A stretch of DNA of 64,000 nucleotides from CAKSNH01 sp964422725 (lineage in GTDB: Bacteria > Bacillota > Clostridia > UBA1381), in the NCBI GenBank assembly GCA_964422725.1, contig CAYRCC010000006.1:4661-68660 (forward strand), written 5' to 3'. The notes under the pieces were generated by a model. That model was not told where the DNA came from, ran no database searches, and saw nothing but the letters and a program-made list of their open reading frames with translations. Made by a program: the position numbers and the translations under genes. Numbering within the stretch: position 1 is the stretch's first letter; each line of letters starts with the position of its first letter. Below are positions 44,469-53,191 of this stretch, piece after piece.

Positions 44469-45587
44469 CTATTTATTAAGAAAATTCATAAGCACGCCCG
44501 GTATTGCCTCAAGCTCCGCCTGCACCGCCACCGCGCCTATATTGTAGCTCACCTTCGGCATACCGTACACAACACAGCTTTTTTCGTCCTGTCCTATTGT
44601 GTACGAGCCTTTCTTTTTCATATTCAAAAGACCCTTTGCGCCGTCACTGCCCATACCCGTCAGGATTATTCCCACAGCCTTTGCGCCTATTGTTTCGGCA
44701 ACCGAATCAAACAGCACGTCAACCGACGGCGCGTGTCCGCTCACCTTTTCCCCCGGTTCACACTTAACATAATAGCCTTTTGAATCCTTCTTCACGCGCA
44801 TCTGTAATGCACCCGGCGCAATCAGCACTTTGCCGCGCTCTATGTAATCGCCCGACTCTGCCTCTTTAACCTCCATATTGCATATATTGTTCGCACGCTT
44901 TGCGTACATCGCCGTAAAGCCCGGCGGCATATGCTGAACGATTACAATACCCGGCATATTTGCCGGCAAATCCTTGATAACCGCCAAAATCGCCTCCGTA
45001 CCGCCGGTCGATGCGCCAATTGCGACAACCACATCGTCGCGTGTTGTTTTAAGCACAGGCTTTGACAATATGTTGACAGGCTTTATCACCTGTCTTGCCG
45101 TCGACGACGGTGTCGTCTTTTCGCGTTCGGGCACAGCCGTACTCCTTGCGGCCGCTGTCGGACGCGCCGGCGCGGTTTTGCCCGCGCTGACTTTCAGCTT
45201 CGCAACCGATGCAATCTTCGCTTTAACTATAAGCTCTTTTGCAAACAAATCCACCTTGCGCCCCTCGGTAGGCTTTGTCACAAACTCAACCGCGCCGGCA
45301 TTCAGCGCATCAAACACGTTTTCGCTGACAGAGCTCACAACAACCACCGGCATAGGTGATTCCGCCATCAGCTTTTTCAAAAAGTCAATACCGTTCATCT
45401 TAGGCATATGAACGTCAAGCGTCAGCAAGGTAGGTTTAAGCTGTTCGATTTTTGACATTGCCTCAATCGGGTCGGCGGCAGTACCGACAACCTCAATATC
45501 AGGGTCAGCCGACAGATACCTCGAAACGCTTTCACGAAAAATCATTGAATCGTCTATAACCAATATTCTAATTTTTGATTTTAACAT
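44469..45587 (-). CDS. cheB: Chemotaxis protein-glutamate methylesterase CheB
   Basis: A 372-residue protein: receiver domain (about 1-125; LVIDDSMIFRESV, LTLDVHMPKMNG), a basic Ala/Pro/Thr linker (about 130-180), and methylesterase domain with GASTGG (catalytic Ser), IVQHMPPGFTAMYA (His) and ILTGMGSDGAKGL (Asp). It removes receptor methyl groups; phosphorylation by CheA activates it. It starts 6 bases after cheR. Confidence 0.97.
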   Translation of the reverse strand: MLKSKIRILVIDDSMIFRESVSRYLSADPDIEVVGTAADPIEAMSKIEQLKPTLLTLDVHMPKMNGIDFLKKLMAESPMPVVVVSSVSENVFDALNAGAVEFVTKPTEGRKVDLFAKELIVKAKIASVAKLKVSAGKTAPARPTAAARSTAVPEREKTTPSSTARQVIKPVNILSKPVLKTTRDDVVVAIGASTGGTEAILAVIKDLPANMPGIVIVQHMPPGFTAMYAKRANNICNMEVKEAESGDYIERGKVLIAPGALQMRVKKDSKGYYVKCEPGEKVSGHAPSVDVLFDSVAETIGAKAVGIILTGMGSDGAKGLLNMKKKGSYTIGQDEKSCVVYGMPKVSYNIGAVAVQAELEAIPGVLMNFLNK

Positions 45588-45593
45588 AGCTCT

Positions 45594-46397
45594 TTACCTC
45601 TTCTGATATACTGCCGGCATAATATACTTATACTTAATCGTTTCCTTTTCAAGGTACTCCGAATGTCCTATAAACAAATAACCGCCCGGCTCGGTAGCCT
45701 CATAAAATTTGTTTACAAGCTCGTGCTTTGTCTTTGAATCGAAGTATATCATTACGTTTCTGCAAAATATAACATGGAATTTCCGTTTAAAATTGAAATC
45801 GTCCATAAGGTTAAATTTGCGGTAGATGATATTGTTACGCACACTGTCCACAAATTTGTAGCCGCCCTCGCACGGCACCAAAAATTTGCGCCTGTCCGCC
45901 GCCGGAAACGCCTCAACCGCCTCGGCGGAATACACACCCTTCTTTGCCATCTCCAAAACTCTGTCGGATATATCCGTCGCCAAAATCCGCGTATCCCAGC
46001 CGCTGTTTGTGCCGAAATAATCGCAATTAAGCATTGCAAGCGTAGACGGTTCTTCCCCCGACGAACAGCCGGCACTCCAAATACCGATGCTTTTATTTTT
46101 TACGGTTTTTTCCAATTCCGGCAGTACATTGTTTTTATAAAAATCAAAATGGGCGGTTTCACGCATAAAGTATGTATGATTCGTAGTCAGCTTGTTTACC
46201 AGCACAGTAAGCTCCGCGCCCGTTTTATCGTTGTAAACGCTGTTTAAATAGTCCCTGAAATTCGTAAACCCCTTTGCAATCAGCATATTGCTCAGCCGAC
46301 CTTCGATAAGCTGTCGTTTTTTGGAAAGGTCTATACCGTATTTATCATACATAAATGCTTTTAATTCTTCAAATTCATCTTGACGAATAGTAAGCAT
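45594..46397 (-). CDS. cheR: Chemotaxis protein methyltransferase CheR
   Basis: A 267-residue protein with an N-terminal helical domain (LKAFMYDKYGIDLSKKRQLIEGRL) and a SAM-binding domain (GIWSAGCSSGEEPSTLAML; VIFCRNVMIYFDSKTKHELV). It methylates receptor Glu residues. First gene of a cheR-cheB-cheW-receptor unit. Start ATG behind AAAGGGGCG. Confidence 0.97.
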   Translation of the reverse strand: MLTIRQDEFEELKAFMYDKYGIDLSKKRQLIEGRLSNMLIAKGFTNFRDYLNSVYNDKTGAELTVLVNKLTTNHTYFMRETAHFDFYKNNVLPELEKTVKNKSIGIWSAGCSSGEEPSTLAMLNCDYFGTNSGWDTRILATDISDRVLEMAKKGVYSAEAVEAFPAADRRKFLVPCEGGYKFVDSVRNNIIYRKFNLMDDFNFKRKFHVIFCRNVMIYFDSKTKHELVNKFYEATEPGGYLFIGHSEYLEKETIKYKYIMPAVYQKR

Positions 46398-46427
46398 ACA
46401 ATCGCGCCCCTTTACACTATGATGTTA

Positions 46428-46453
46428 AAGCCGCACACACGCTGTGCCGGCTT
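46428..46453 (-). other. Hairpin in the cheR leader
   Basis: AAGCCG and CGGCTT arms with an inner CACA/TGTG pairing, followed by TTTAAC, lie about 30 bases before the cheR start. It may be a weak terminator or leader element. Its role is unknown. Confidence 0.4.
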
Positions 46454-46483
46454 GAAAACTGATATCGCAATCAGCTGCACAAA

Positions 46484-46522
46484 AAAATTGCGTTGCCGTA
46501 TATACCAAAACAACGCAATTTT
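46484..46522 (-). terminator. Terminator after the fliD-cheW unit
   Basis: AAAATTGCGTTG and CAACGCAATTTT form a 12-bp stem with a 15-base loop, followed by TTTTTTT on the minus strand. It lies about 90 bases past the cheW stop and separates this unit from cheR. Confidence 0.85.
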
Positions 46523-46613
46523 AATATACATTATTTGAGTATATCTGAAAATGAATTTATTAATTTTCAAAAGTCCATTAACTGAATTAACATTTCAGAT
46601 TCTACCTTAAATT

Positions 46614-47066
46614 TTATATACCCAAGAATTTTTCGCAATCAATAAACATAATTGTTTCATCGTTTATTTTTGCAATTGACCTCAAATATTGGTCAGTATC
46701 CTTTTCATTTTTATAAGGTGACATTTCGTCTTCCTTTGCGTCAACAACATCTCTGACCAAATCTACAAGCAATGCAATCGTCGTACCCTTAAATTCCACA
46801 ATAACAAAGCTGGTCTTATAATCAAACTCAATCTGCTCCAATCCAAACTTTTTGCGTACGCTGATAACCGGTATAGGCTTACCTCTCAGGTTAATCACGC
46901 CCTCCAAAAAATCCGGAACCTTAGGAACCTTTGTCATTGTCTGGATACCGATAATTTCTTTAACATGCTCCAGCTCAATTGCCAATATGTCATCTCCCAA
47001 AGGGAAAGTCAAATATCTATCCTTTAAGGTAGACTGTTCATCAATGCTCGCTTCATTATATGCCAT
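46614..47066 (-). CDS. cheW: Chemotaxis coupling protein CheW
   Basis: A 150-residue CheW-domain protein (DRYLTFPLGDDILAIELEHVKEIIGIQTMTKVPKVPDFLEGVINLRGKPIPVISVRKKFGL). It lies 142 bases after cheA; the gap holds no gene. It couples receptors to CheA. It is a paralogue of the cheW at 43960, with a different N-terminus. Confidence 0.95.
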   Translation of the reverse strand: MAYNEASIDEQSTLKDRYLTFPLGDDILAIELEHVKEIIGIQTMTKVPKVPDFLEGVINLRGKPIPVISVRKKFGLEQIEFDYKTSFVIVEFKGTTIALLVDLVRDVVDAKEDEMSPYKNEKDTDQYLRSIAKINDETIMFIDCEKFLGI

Positions 47067-47208
47067 TATATACTCTCCCCCTATGAATTAATTATAACAA
47101 AATTTACGATAATAACTTCCGCACGGCAAAATTTGCTTAAACTGTGTTTTGCCCCGCACCGCATATGTATCGGCAGCCGACGAAACCGCATACAGCCGTC
47201 TGCCGCTT

Positions 47209-49251
47209 TTACAGCTCGTTCGTATTAATGATAAAGCCGACATTACCGTCACCCAATATGGTACAGCCGGAAAACGCACAGTCAGGCGCAAGATTTTTCT
47301 GCAAATACTTAGGCAGCGGCTTAATAACAACCTGCTGTTCGCCTATAATCGCATCAACCATCACATACATCGAGTCGCTTGAACCATGCTCAACCGAAAT
47401 CAATATAGCCTCCGAGATATCTGTAATATCGGTTTGAATGTCATACTTTTCGTACAAACGTATAACATCGTGGTATTTACCTCTTATGAGCAGTCGTTCC
47501 TTGCCGTAAGGGTCTTTTGCGATATCCTCGCTCTTACACCTTATCGCCTCTTTTACCGATGTCATAGGTATAATAAACGACATATCCCCGACAGCCACAC
47601 TCATACCGTCGATAATGGCAAGTGTAAGCGGAATTTTAATCGTGAATGTAGTTCCCTCGTTCGGTTTACTGTCAAGCGATATCGAACCGCCGATAGACTC
47701 AATGTTCGACTTAACAACGTCCATACCGACACCACGTCCCGAAAACTCTGTAACTTTTTCTTTTGTCGAGAATCCCGGCAGCAATACACATTCGTAAATC
47801 TGCTTGTCGGTCAGTTCTTCAACGTCCTCGCTGATTAAACCCTTTTCGAGTGCTTTATTCAAAATCTTATCTTTGTCCAAGCCTTTACCGTCGTCCGAAA
47901 CCGTCACAACAACGTTGTTGCCGTTGTTGTACGCGCGCAGCTCAACTCTGCCCTTTGCCGGCTTACCCTTGGCTATACGTTCCTCCGACGTTTCAAGCCC
48001 GTGGTCCATACAGTTTCTTACCAAATGCATAAGCGGGTCGGACAGACTGTCGATAATGGTCTTGTCAACCTCGGTTTCCTCACCGCTGATAACAAGCTCC
48101 GCATCTTTGTTGAGAGTCTTGCTCATATCGCGGACAATACGGTTCATTTTGTGGAACGCCGACGCAATAGGAATCATTCTGATTGCCATAACTACGTCCT
48201 GCAATTCCTTTGTCAGCTTTTGCAGTTGTTCCGACGACTTATGGAAGTTCACCAAATTAAGTCCGTTAAGCTCAGGGTGCTGTACAACCATCGACTGTGC
48301 GATTACGATTTCACCCACAAAGTCAAGCAACGCATCAAGCTTATCAACGCTTACGTTGATAAGACTCGGTTTTGCGGCTGAATTTTTCGACGGTGTCTTT
48401 TTGGCCGCCGGCGGTGCTTTCGTCTTTTTCTTTTCCTCAACCGCCTCAGTCGCCTCAACAGCCGTTTTCTCTTCCTTTTTCACCTCTGCCGGTTCGCTGT
48501 CCTCAACGAACGTAACCGAGGCAACGCAAATCTGCGATTTAATTACTTTCTCAATTTGTTCTTTCGCAAGATCGCTCGCAACATAAAGCATCAAGCCGTC
48601 ACTTGCGATTACTGAACTGGCATTTGGGTCTTCAAATAAATCGGACGGAACGGAAACTACACTGTTACATTTCTTTTCAACCGCGTTAAGCACCGAAAAA
48701 GCACGCACATTTTCCATTTTACAGTCCTCTTCAAACTTGACGAGTATACTGTATTTATTTCCGTCGCCCGACAGCTCCGCAGCCGCCTCCTGTTTTTCGG
48801 TCGGCGCGGACTGTGCCGCCTCCTGTGGCTTTTCGCCGTTCATTTCGGCAAGCAGGGCTTCTATACGCTTTATCAGGTCATCAGCCGTTTCGGTAACTTC
48901 ATCGCCGGACTCAACCAGCTCCATCTGTTCTTTAATAAAGTCCTTACCCTCAAAAACGATATCACACACGCGTGAAAATTCTTCTTCATTAACAGAGTTG
49001 TTTTCTCTTATCTTGAAGAACAAATCTTCTATTCTGTGTGCCACTACCGAAATATTGTCGTATGACATCATCGCCGCAGAACCTTTAATCGTGTGCATGG
49101 CTCTGAAAATTTCATTAATGTTATCAGTGGATATATCGCCCTCCTGCTCGACAGTCAGCATAATGTCCTCCAACTGTTCAAGCAATTGATTTGTTTCAAA
49201 AATAAACATATCCAAGATAGGATCTCTGTTACTTTCCCCCAAAATTTTCAC
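47209..49251 (-). CDS. cheA: Chemotaxis histidine kinase CheA
   Basis: A 680-residue kinase: P1 domain with IFRAMHTIKGSAAMM (phospho-His in AMHTIKG), P2 (about 165-260), a Lys/Ala linker, P3 dimer region (about 295-365), HATPase domain (LVRNCMDHGLE; FSGRGVGMDVVKSNI) and a C-terminal CheW-like P5 domain. It phosphorylates CheY and CheB. GTG at 49251 or the TTG nine bases later are both possible starts. It follows cheY by 23 bases. Confidence 0.96.
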   Translation of the reverse strand: MKILGESNRDPILDMFIFETNQLLEQLEDIMLTVEQEGDISTDNINEIFRAMHTIKGSAAMMSYDNISVVAHRIEDLFFKIRENNSVNEEEFSRVCDIVFEGKDFIKEQMELVESGDEVTETADDLIKRIEALLAEMNGEKPQEAAQSAPTEKQEAAAELSGDGNKYSILVKFEEDCKMENVRAFSVLNAVEKKCNSVVSVPSDLFEDPNASSVIASDGLMLYVASDLAKEQIEKVIKSQICVASVTFVEDSEPAEVKKEEKTAVEATEAVEEKKKTKAPPAAKKTPSKNSAAKPSLINVSVDKLDALLDFVGEIVIAQSMVVQHPELNGLNLVNFHKSSEQLQKLTKELQDVVMAIRMIPIASAFHKMNRIVRDMSKTLNKDAELVISGEETEVDKTIIDSLSDPLMHLVRNCMDHGLETSEERIAKGKPAKGRVELRAYNNGNNVVVTVSDDGKGLDKDKILNKALEKGLISEDVEELTDKQIYECVLLPGFSTKEKVTEFSGRGVGMDVVKSNIESIGGSISLDSKPNEGTTFTIKIPLTLAIIDGMSVAVGDMSFIIPMTSVKEAIRCKSEDIAKDPYGKERLLIRGKYHDVIRLYEKYDIQTDITDISEAILISVEHGSSDSMYVMVDAIIGEQQVVIKPLPKYLQKNLAPDCAFSGCTILGDGNVGFIINTNEL

Positions 49252-49274
49252 CTTCTTATCAAGAAAAATTAAGT

Positions 49275-49628
49275 TTATAGGTTACTCAACGCTTTTATAA
49301 CAGCCTCTTCCTTAAAAGGCTTTACCAAAAATCCCGATGCACCGGCAAGAATAGACTCCTTAACCATACTTTCCTGTCCCATAGCCGAAATCATTACAAC
49401 CTTGGCATTAGGGTCAATGCTTTTAATGTTTTTAAGTGCATCAACGCCGTCCATCTCCGGCATTGTTATGTCCATTGTTACAATATTCGGTTTCAGTTCG
49501 GCGTATTTCTTCACGCCCTCCAAACCGTTAGGGGCTTCACCCAAAACCTCAAATCCGTTTTTCTCAAGCATAGTTTTTAGCGTAATCCGCATAAAAGCGG
49601 CATCATCAACTATAAGTACACTCTTCAT
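49275..49628 (-). CDS. cheY: Chemotaxis response regulator CheY
   Basis: A 117-residue receiver domain with Asp8/Asp9 (VLIVDDAAFMR), phospho-acceptor Asp53 (TMDITMPEMDG), Ser81 and Lys103 (LVKPF). It carries the signal from CheA to FliM/FliY. ATG at 49628 behind AGGAGTG; upstream codons do not fit the fold. It is next to cheA rather than between fliY and fliO as in Bacillus. Confidence 0.95.
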   Translation of the reverse strand: MKSVLIVDDAAFMRITLKTMLEKNGFEVLGEAPNGLEGVKKYAELKPNIVTMDITMPEMDGVDALKNIKSIDPNAKVVMISAMGQESMVKESILAGASGFLVKPFKEEAVIKALSNL

Positions 49629-49677
49629 AATAATCACTCCTAAATTAAATATATATAATAGTACAGAATTCGCATAT

Positions 49678-50124
49678 CTATGCGAGAATATCAATAATGA
49701 TACCTCGAATATCTTCAACCATCGTCAAAATCTCAACCTGATTTTTCTGAGTTTTCAACAATTCGGTTGCCAGCTTTTCCATATCTGTATTTACTCTTTT
49801 AATATTGGCATAAAGCCTTTTCCGCCCTCTCGCATCCATACTCTCGTCCTTGCTAAACTCATATCCCGAGGACGTCATTTCCCGAAAAAAGTCTGCTATA
49901 AGCTCCTTATATCTTTTAAATTCCTTAATATCACACTTCTCCGCAACAACCTCACCCTGTTCAATAATACTCTTTGTAAGCCCGACCAGCGTTTCGCGGT
50001 GTTTCTGCGTGCTCACGCTTTTAAGCTGTTCGCCGAACCTGAGCTCGCCGCGCTCCGCAGGACGTTTCGTGTGCTGTACACCTACATCGGTTATGTTGTT
50101 GGAACCTGCGATTTTAATAGCCAT
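49678..50124 (-). CDS. YaaR family (DUF327) protein
   Basis: A 148-residue helical protein (TLVGLTKSIIEQGEVVAEKCDIKEFKRYKELIADFFREMTSSGYEFSKDESMDARGRKRLYANIKRVNTDMEKLATELL) of the YaaR family. Function is not established; such genes occur near flagellar genes in clostridia. A short palindrome (TCGCATA-N2-TATGCGA, 49670-49685) overlaps its stop. It lies between the FliT-like gene and cheY. Confidence 0.75.
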   Translation of the reverse strand: MAIKIAGSNNITDVGVQHTKRPAERGELRFGEQLKSVSTQKHRETLVGLTKSIIEQGEVVAEKCDIKEFKRYKELIADFFREMTSSGYEFSKDESMDARGRKRLYANIKRVNTDMEKLATELLKTQKNQVEILTMVEDIRGIIIDILA

Positions 50125-50178
50125 CTTATATGTACTCCAAACTAATCAATTTTTCACATTCAACCATTGAAAACCCAT

Positions 50179-50610
50179 TCAGCTTTTTTTGTCAAAAAAC
50201 AGGCTTTCCCCATCGTAACTGTACTGAGCGTATCCCAAAGCACCTTTTTTGTTTTCGCTCAACTGCTTTATTTCCTCGCGGCACTCACTCTTTTTGTCCT
50301 CAAGCATACTCTTGAGTTTGGCATTATCCTCGCGTATCTTGGCAAACACTGTATTTATGTTCTCCTCCAACGCCCTGACCTTTGCCTCGTCAACACCCGA
50401 AAGAGTGCCGATATTCAAGCTTTCGATTTTTTCGCCGATTTGCCCAAACTGCTCCATTACCGCGTTTCTCTTTTGCAGATTCGCGGTCAATTCGTCATAC
50501 TTGCCGTCTTCAATCAATTTATACTGAACAAGGGTTAAAGATTCAGCCTCTCTAACCCTGTCCAATTTATTGTTCAGTAACGAAAAATACATTTCAAGTC
50601 CCTGGCTCAT
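50179..50610 (-). CDS. FliT/FlgN-like flagellar chaperone candidate
   Basis: A 143-residue helical protein with coiled-coil stretches (about 5-25 and 70-110). It directly follows fliS, with its start overlapping the fliS stop, the usual place of fliT. Sequence identity to known FliT is low, so the call rests on position, size and helicity. It would bind FliD. Confidence 0.6.
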   Translation of the reverse strand: MSQGLEMYFSLLNNKLDRVREAESLTLVQYKLIEDGKYDELTANLQKRNAVMEQFGQIGEKIESLNIGTLSGVDEAKVRALEENINTVFAKIREDNAKLKSMLEDKKSECREEIKQLSENKKGALGYAQYSYDGESLFFDKKS

Positions 50611-51020
50611 TATACATATCCTCCGGCTCCGATGTCCGTATGCTTATCTGCTCTGTCTTTTTTTACAACTTCTTTCCAAGTTTCATAATAACCGTACATA
50701 ATGTCTATAATAGGGTCAATTCGTTTTGCGTCTTTGGTGACGTTAATCTGTATAAGCTCCTCATACACAAATTCATACACTTTAAACAGATTATGCGAAA
50801 TTTCATAGTTAAAGTCAAGCGACTCAATCAGCTCAACCACTATATTCTGAGCCTTAATCAAATTATTATGCGACTCCTGAATATCTTTTTCCTCAAGTGC
50901 AATTTTTGCTTTTTTTAAAAATTTCCAGCACCCTTCAAAAAGCATAAGCGTAATTTCTCCCGGACTTGCCGTCATTATGCTGTTTTCCCTATACTTTTCA
51001 TACGGATTCATAGGATACAC
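50610..51020 (-). CDS. fliS: Flagellin export chaperone FliS
   Basis: A 136-residue helical protein (NPYEKYRENSIMTASPGEITLMLFEGCWKFLKKAKIALEEKDIQESHNNLIKAQNIVVELIESLD), a clear FliS. It keeps flagellin soluble for export. GTG start behind GGGGAGG. It lies 31 bases after fliD. Confidence 0.95.
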   Translation of the reverse strand: MYPMNPYEKYRENSIMTASPGEITLMLFEGCWKFLKKAKIALEEKDIQESHNNLIKAQNIVVELIESLDFNYEISHNLFKVYEFVYEELIQINVTKDAKRIDPIIDIMYGYYETWKEVVKKDRADKHTDIGAGGYV

Positions 51021-51051
51021 AATGTATTCCTCCCCTAATTAAACTAAGCAA

Positions 51052-52839
51052 TTACTGATAGAACATACCTGCCGACGCGTCCATCTGCGCAAGCAGAACC
51101 TCAAGCTGCGCAAACTGCGTATACAACGCGTCCTCACGCTTTGCAAACCACTCCTGGAGAGTTTCAAGTCTGTCCTCATATGATGAAATTCTGTTTGTAA
51201 TATTGCTTATTGTAACATTTTTCGATCTTGTAACAAAGCTGCTTGTCAATTCCTTGAAAGTAGTTGCGATACCGCCGCTGTCCTTCGTGCCGTCGCTCTT
51301 TGTCGACGCTGCCTTTGTGAACAGATTTGCAACATCTGTGCTGTTGTTTTCAAGTGCTGTTCTCAGCTTTGTTTCGTCTATTTCCAACGCACCGCTTGTG
51401 GAGCTTGTGAAATAGTTACCCGTTTTAATACCTATATCGCTCAGCTTCAAACCCGAATCCGACGTGACTTTATTCATCGCCGAACGCATATCGCTCAACA
51501 AGCTTCTTATATTGCTGTCACCGTACAAAATACCGGCTTTTGCTTTCTTTTCAAGTTCCTCAAGTTCATCATCGCTTACTTCTTTCTTTTCGGCATCTGT
51601 GAGCGGATCATAATCGTAATCGCGCTTTTCCATTACTTTGTCGTTAAGCGTTTTGATAAGCTCATTGTAGTCATTGACAAAATCGGTAATTTTCTTTACC
51701 ATACCGTCAACGTCCGTTCCCAGCTCAACCTTAACCGACTCGTCACCGTTGCTTACGTCCATATCTTCTTTGATGTTGAACGTATATCCGGCTACGGTAA
51801 ACGCATTTGTCGGATTGCTGTACGACACTACGTCGCCGTTATCGTCCTTAATCGTGATAAACGAATTTGTACCGGCGGTAACTTTTATGTTTGCGTTTAT
51901 GTTGCTTGATGCGTCTGCGGTTGAAATCGAACCCATGGTAACCGTCGTTCCGGTGCCTTCAGCAGTCGTTGTCGTAACATCGCCGAGCAAACCGTTTGTA
52001 CCGAAGAACAAACCGTCATTACCGGAAATTGTGAAGTTTTTATCCTCACCGGCAGCTGTGGCGGAAATGTCGAATTTCATTGAAAATGCATTGTAGGTCA
52101 TTTTCACGCCCAAGCTGTTGCCTTCGCTGTCCTTGGCATTGTTTACCGCCGACAATGTGTCCGACAAAGTGCCGTTTATGTCAATATCAACATCTGTGCC
52201 GTTTACATTAAGCGTTATGTACTCGTCCGTAACGGTTTTCTTTTCCTTGACCGCATTTCCGTTCTCGTCAAGAACCTTTTCGCCGTTTTCGTCAACCTTG
52301 TCAACTTCAACCTCTCTGTCAACCGTCTTTGTGTTGAGTGTCATACCCATAGCCTGAGCCAGCTGTTTTACGGTTGCGTTGTTTTCGTTTACATCTTTGC
52401 CGTCCGCGGTTTTCATTCCGGTGTAGTCCGCACTCTTTATGGAACTTGTCGTCACCCTTGCGGTATCCGCTTTTACAGCCTTTATGATTTCAAAGTTTGC
52501 CACGGTCGCGCTCGAACCCGCCGTAACCTTAACCGCATTTGAACCGGTTATCGTCGTGGTTTTAAGATTCAAAGACGATGCGGACAACAGGTTTGACGAC
52601 GATGTCCAGCTGAAATATTTGTTCTGAAAATCCGAAACAAGCGTGTTGATTTCCTGCTGTGCTTCTTTCTGCCATTTAGCATAATCGAGCTTCTTTTTCA
52701 TATTATCGACTCTGCTCTGTTCGTTCGTCATAGATGCCGAAACCATTGCATTAACGTCCATACTCGAATACAAACCCGTAACTCTTTTTGTGCCCGAACT
52801 GCTGGTTGTCGATGTGATAGAAGTTGTAGAATCACTCAT
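51052..52839 (-). CDS. fliD: Flagellar filament cap protein FliD (HAP2)
   Basis: A 595-residue protein with a FliD N-terminus (VTGLYSSMDVNAMVSASMTNEQSRVDNMKKKLDYAKWQKEAQQEIN), a variable Thr/Ser-rich middle (about 130-370), and a C-terminal FliD domain ending LEVLLAQMDASAGMFYQ. It caps the filament and folds flagellin. It heads a unit with fliS, chaperone, yaaR, cheY, cheA and cheW. Confidence 0.95.
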   Translation of the reverse strand: MSDSTTSITSTTSSSGTKRVTGLYSSMDVNAMVSASMTNEQSRVDNMKKKLDYAKWQKEAQQEINTLVSDFQNKYFSWTSSSNLLSASSLNLKTTTITGSNAVKVTAGSSATVANFEIIKAVKADTARVTTSSIKSADYTGMKTADGKDVNENNATVKQLAQAMGMTLNTKTVDREVEVDKVDENGEKVLDENGNAVKEKKTVTDEYITLNVNGTDVDIDINGTLSDTLSAVNNAKDSEGNSLGVKMTYNAFSMKFDISATAAGEDKNFTISGNDGLFFGTNGLLGDVTTTTAEGTGTTVTMGSISTADASSNINANIKVTAGTNSFITIKDDNGDVVSYSNPTNAFTVAGYTFNIKEDMDVSNGDESVKVELGTDVDGMVKKITDFVNDYNELIKTLNDKVMEKRDYDYDPLTDAEKKEVSDDELEELEKKAKAGILYGDSNIRSLLSDMRSAMNKVTSDSGLKLSDIGIKTGNYFTSSTSGALEIDETKLRTALENNSTDVANLFTKAASTKSDGTKDSGGIATTFKELTSSFVTRSKNVTISNITNRISSYEDRLETLQEWFAKREDALYTQFAQLEVLLAQMDASAGMFYQ

Positions 52840-53191
52840 AACAATACCTCCTTGTAAAAACTAACCGATACCGCGCACGCCCGCGCAATATCTTCCTCAC
52901 ATATATTTTACATTATTTTATCGGGAAATACAACCTTTTTTAATAAAAAATACTCAAAAAAGCTGTGAAAATATTAAAAAAATCATATAATACTTACAAA
53001 AAATATATATTTCGGAATTAAATTCCTCAAAAACATTTTCTGTCCCGACAAATCCCGTACACAAAAGCTCCTTCTTAACAGTGCACGGCAAAACGAATAA
53101 GATATCCGCTCTATTATATATTTCGTCAAAAGTCATTTAAACTTTAATGTATGTTGATAATTACTTCGGCGTGCGCAGCCGTTTGACAAGC
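52840..53191. other. Intergenic region between fliD and the PL11 gene
   Basis: These 352 bases hold the fliD promoter region (52905-52933) and AT-rich sequence. A 60-codon minus-strand frame at 52954-53136 lacks a ribosome site. No other gene seen. Confidence 0.6.
52905..52933 (-). promoter_or_regulatory. fliD promoter, sigma-A type with an embedded sigma-28-like box
   Basis: TTGTAT (52933-52928) and TAAAAT (52910-52905) are 17 bases apart on the minus strand. Between them CCCGATAA (52925-52918) resembles the sigma-28 -10 box (GCCGATAA). A TAAA box lies upstream, but its spacing of about 13-14 bases is slightly short. Either sigma factor could act. Confidence 0.45.

Noticed and set aside
44974..45411. 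Plus-strand open frame inside cheB
   Set aside because: Antisense to the CheB catalytic motifs; Thr/Ser/Val-rich shadow.
52954..53136. 60-codon minus-strand frame between fliD and the PL11 gene
   Set aside because: No ribosome site, AT-biased composition and no recognisable protein features.
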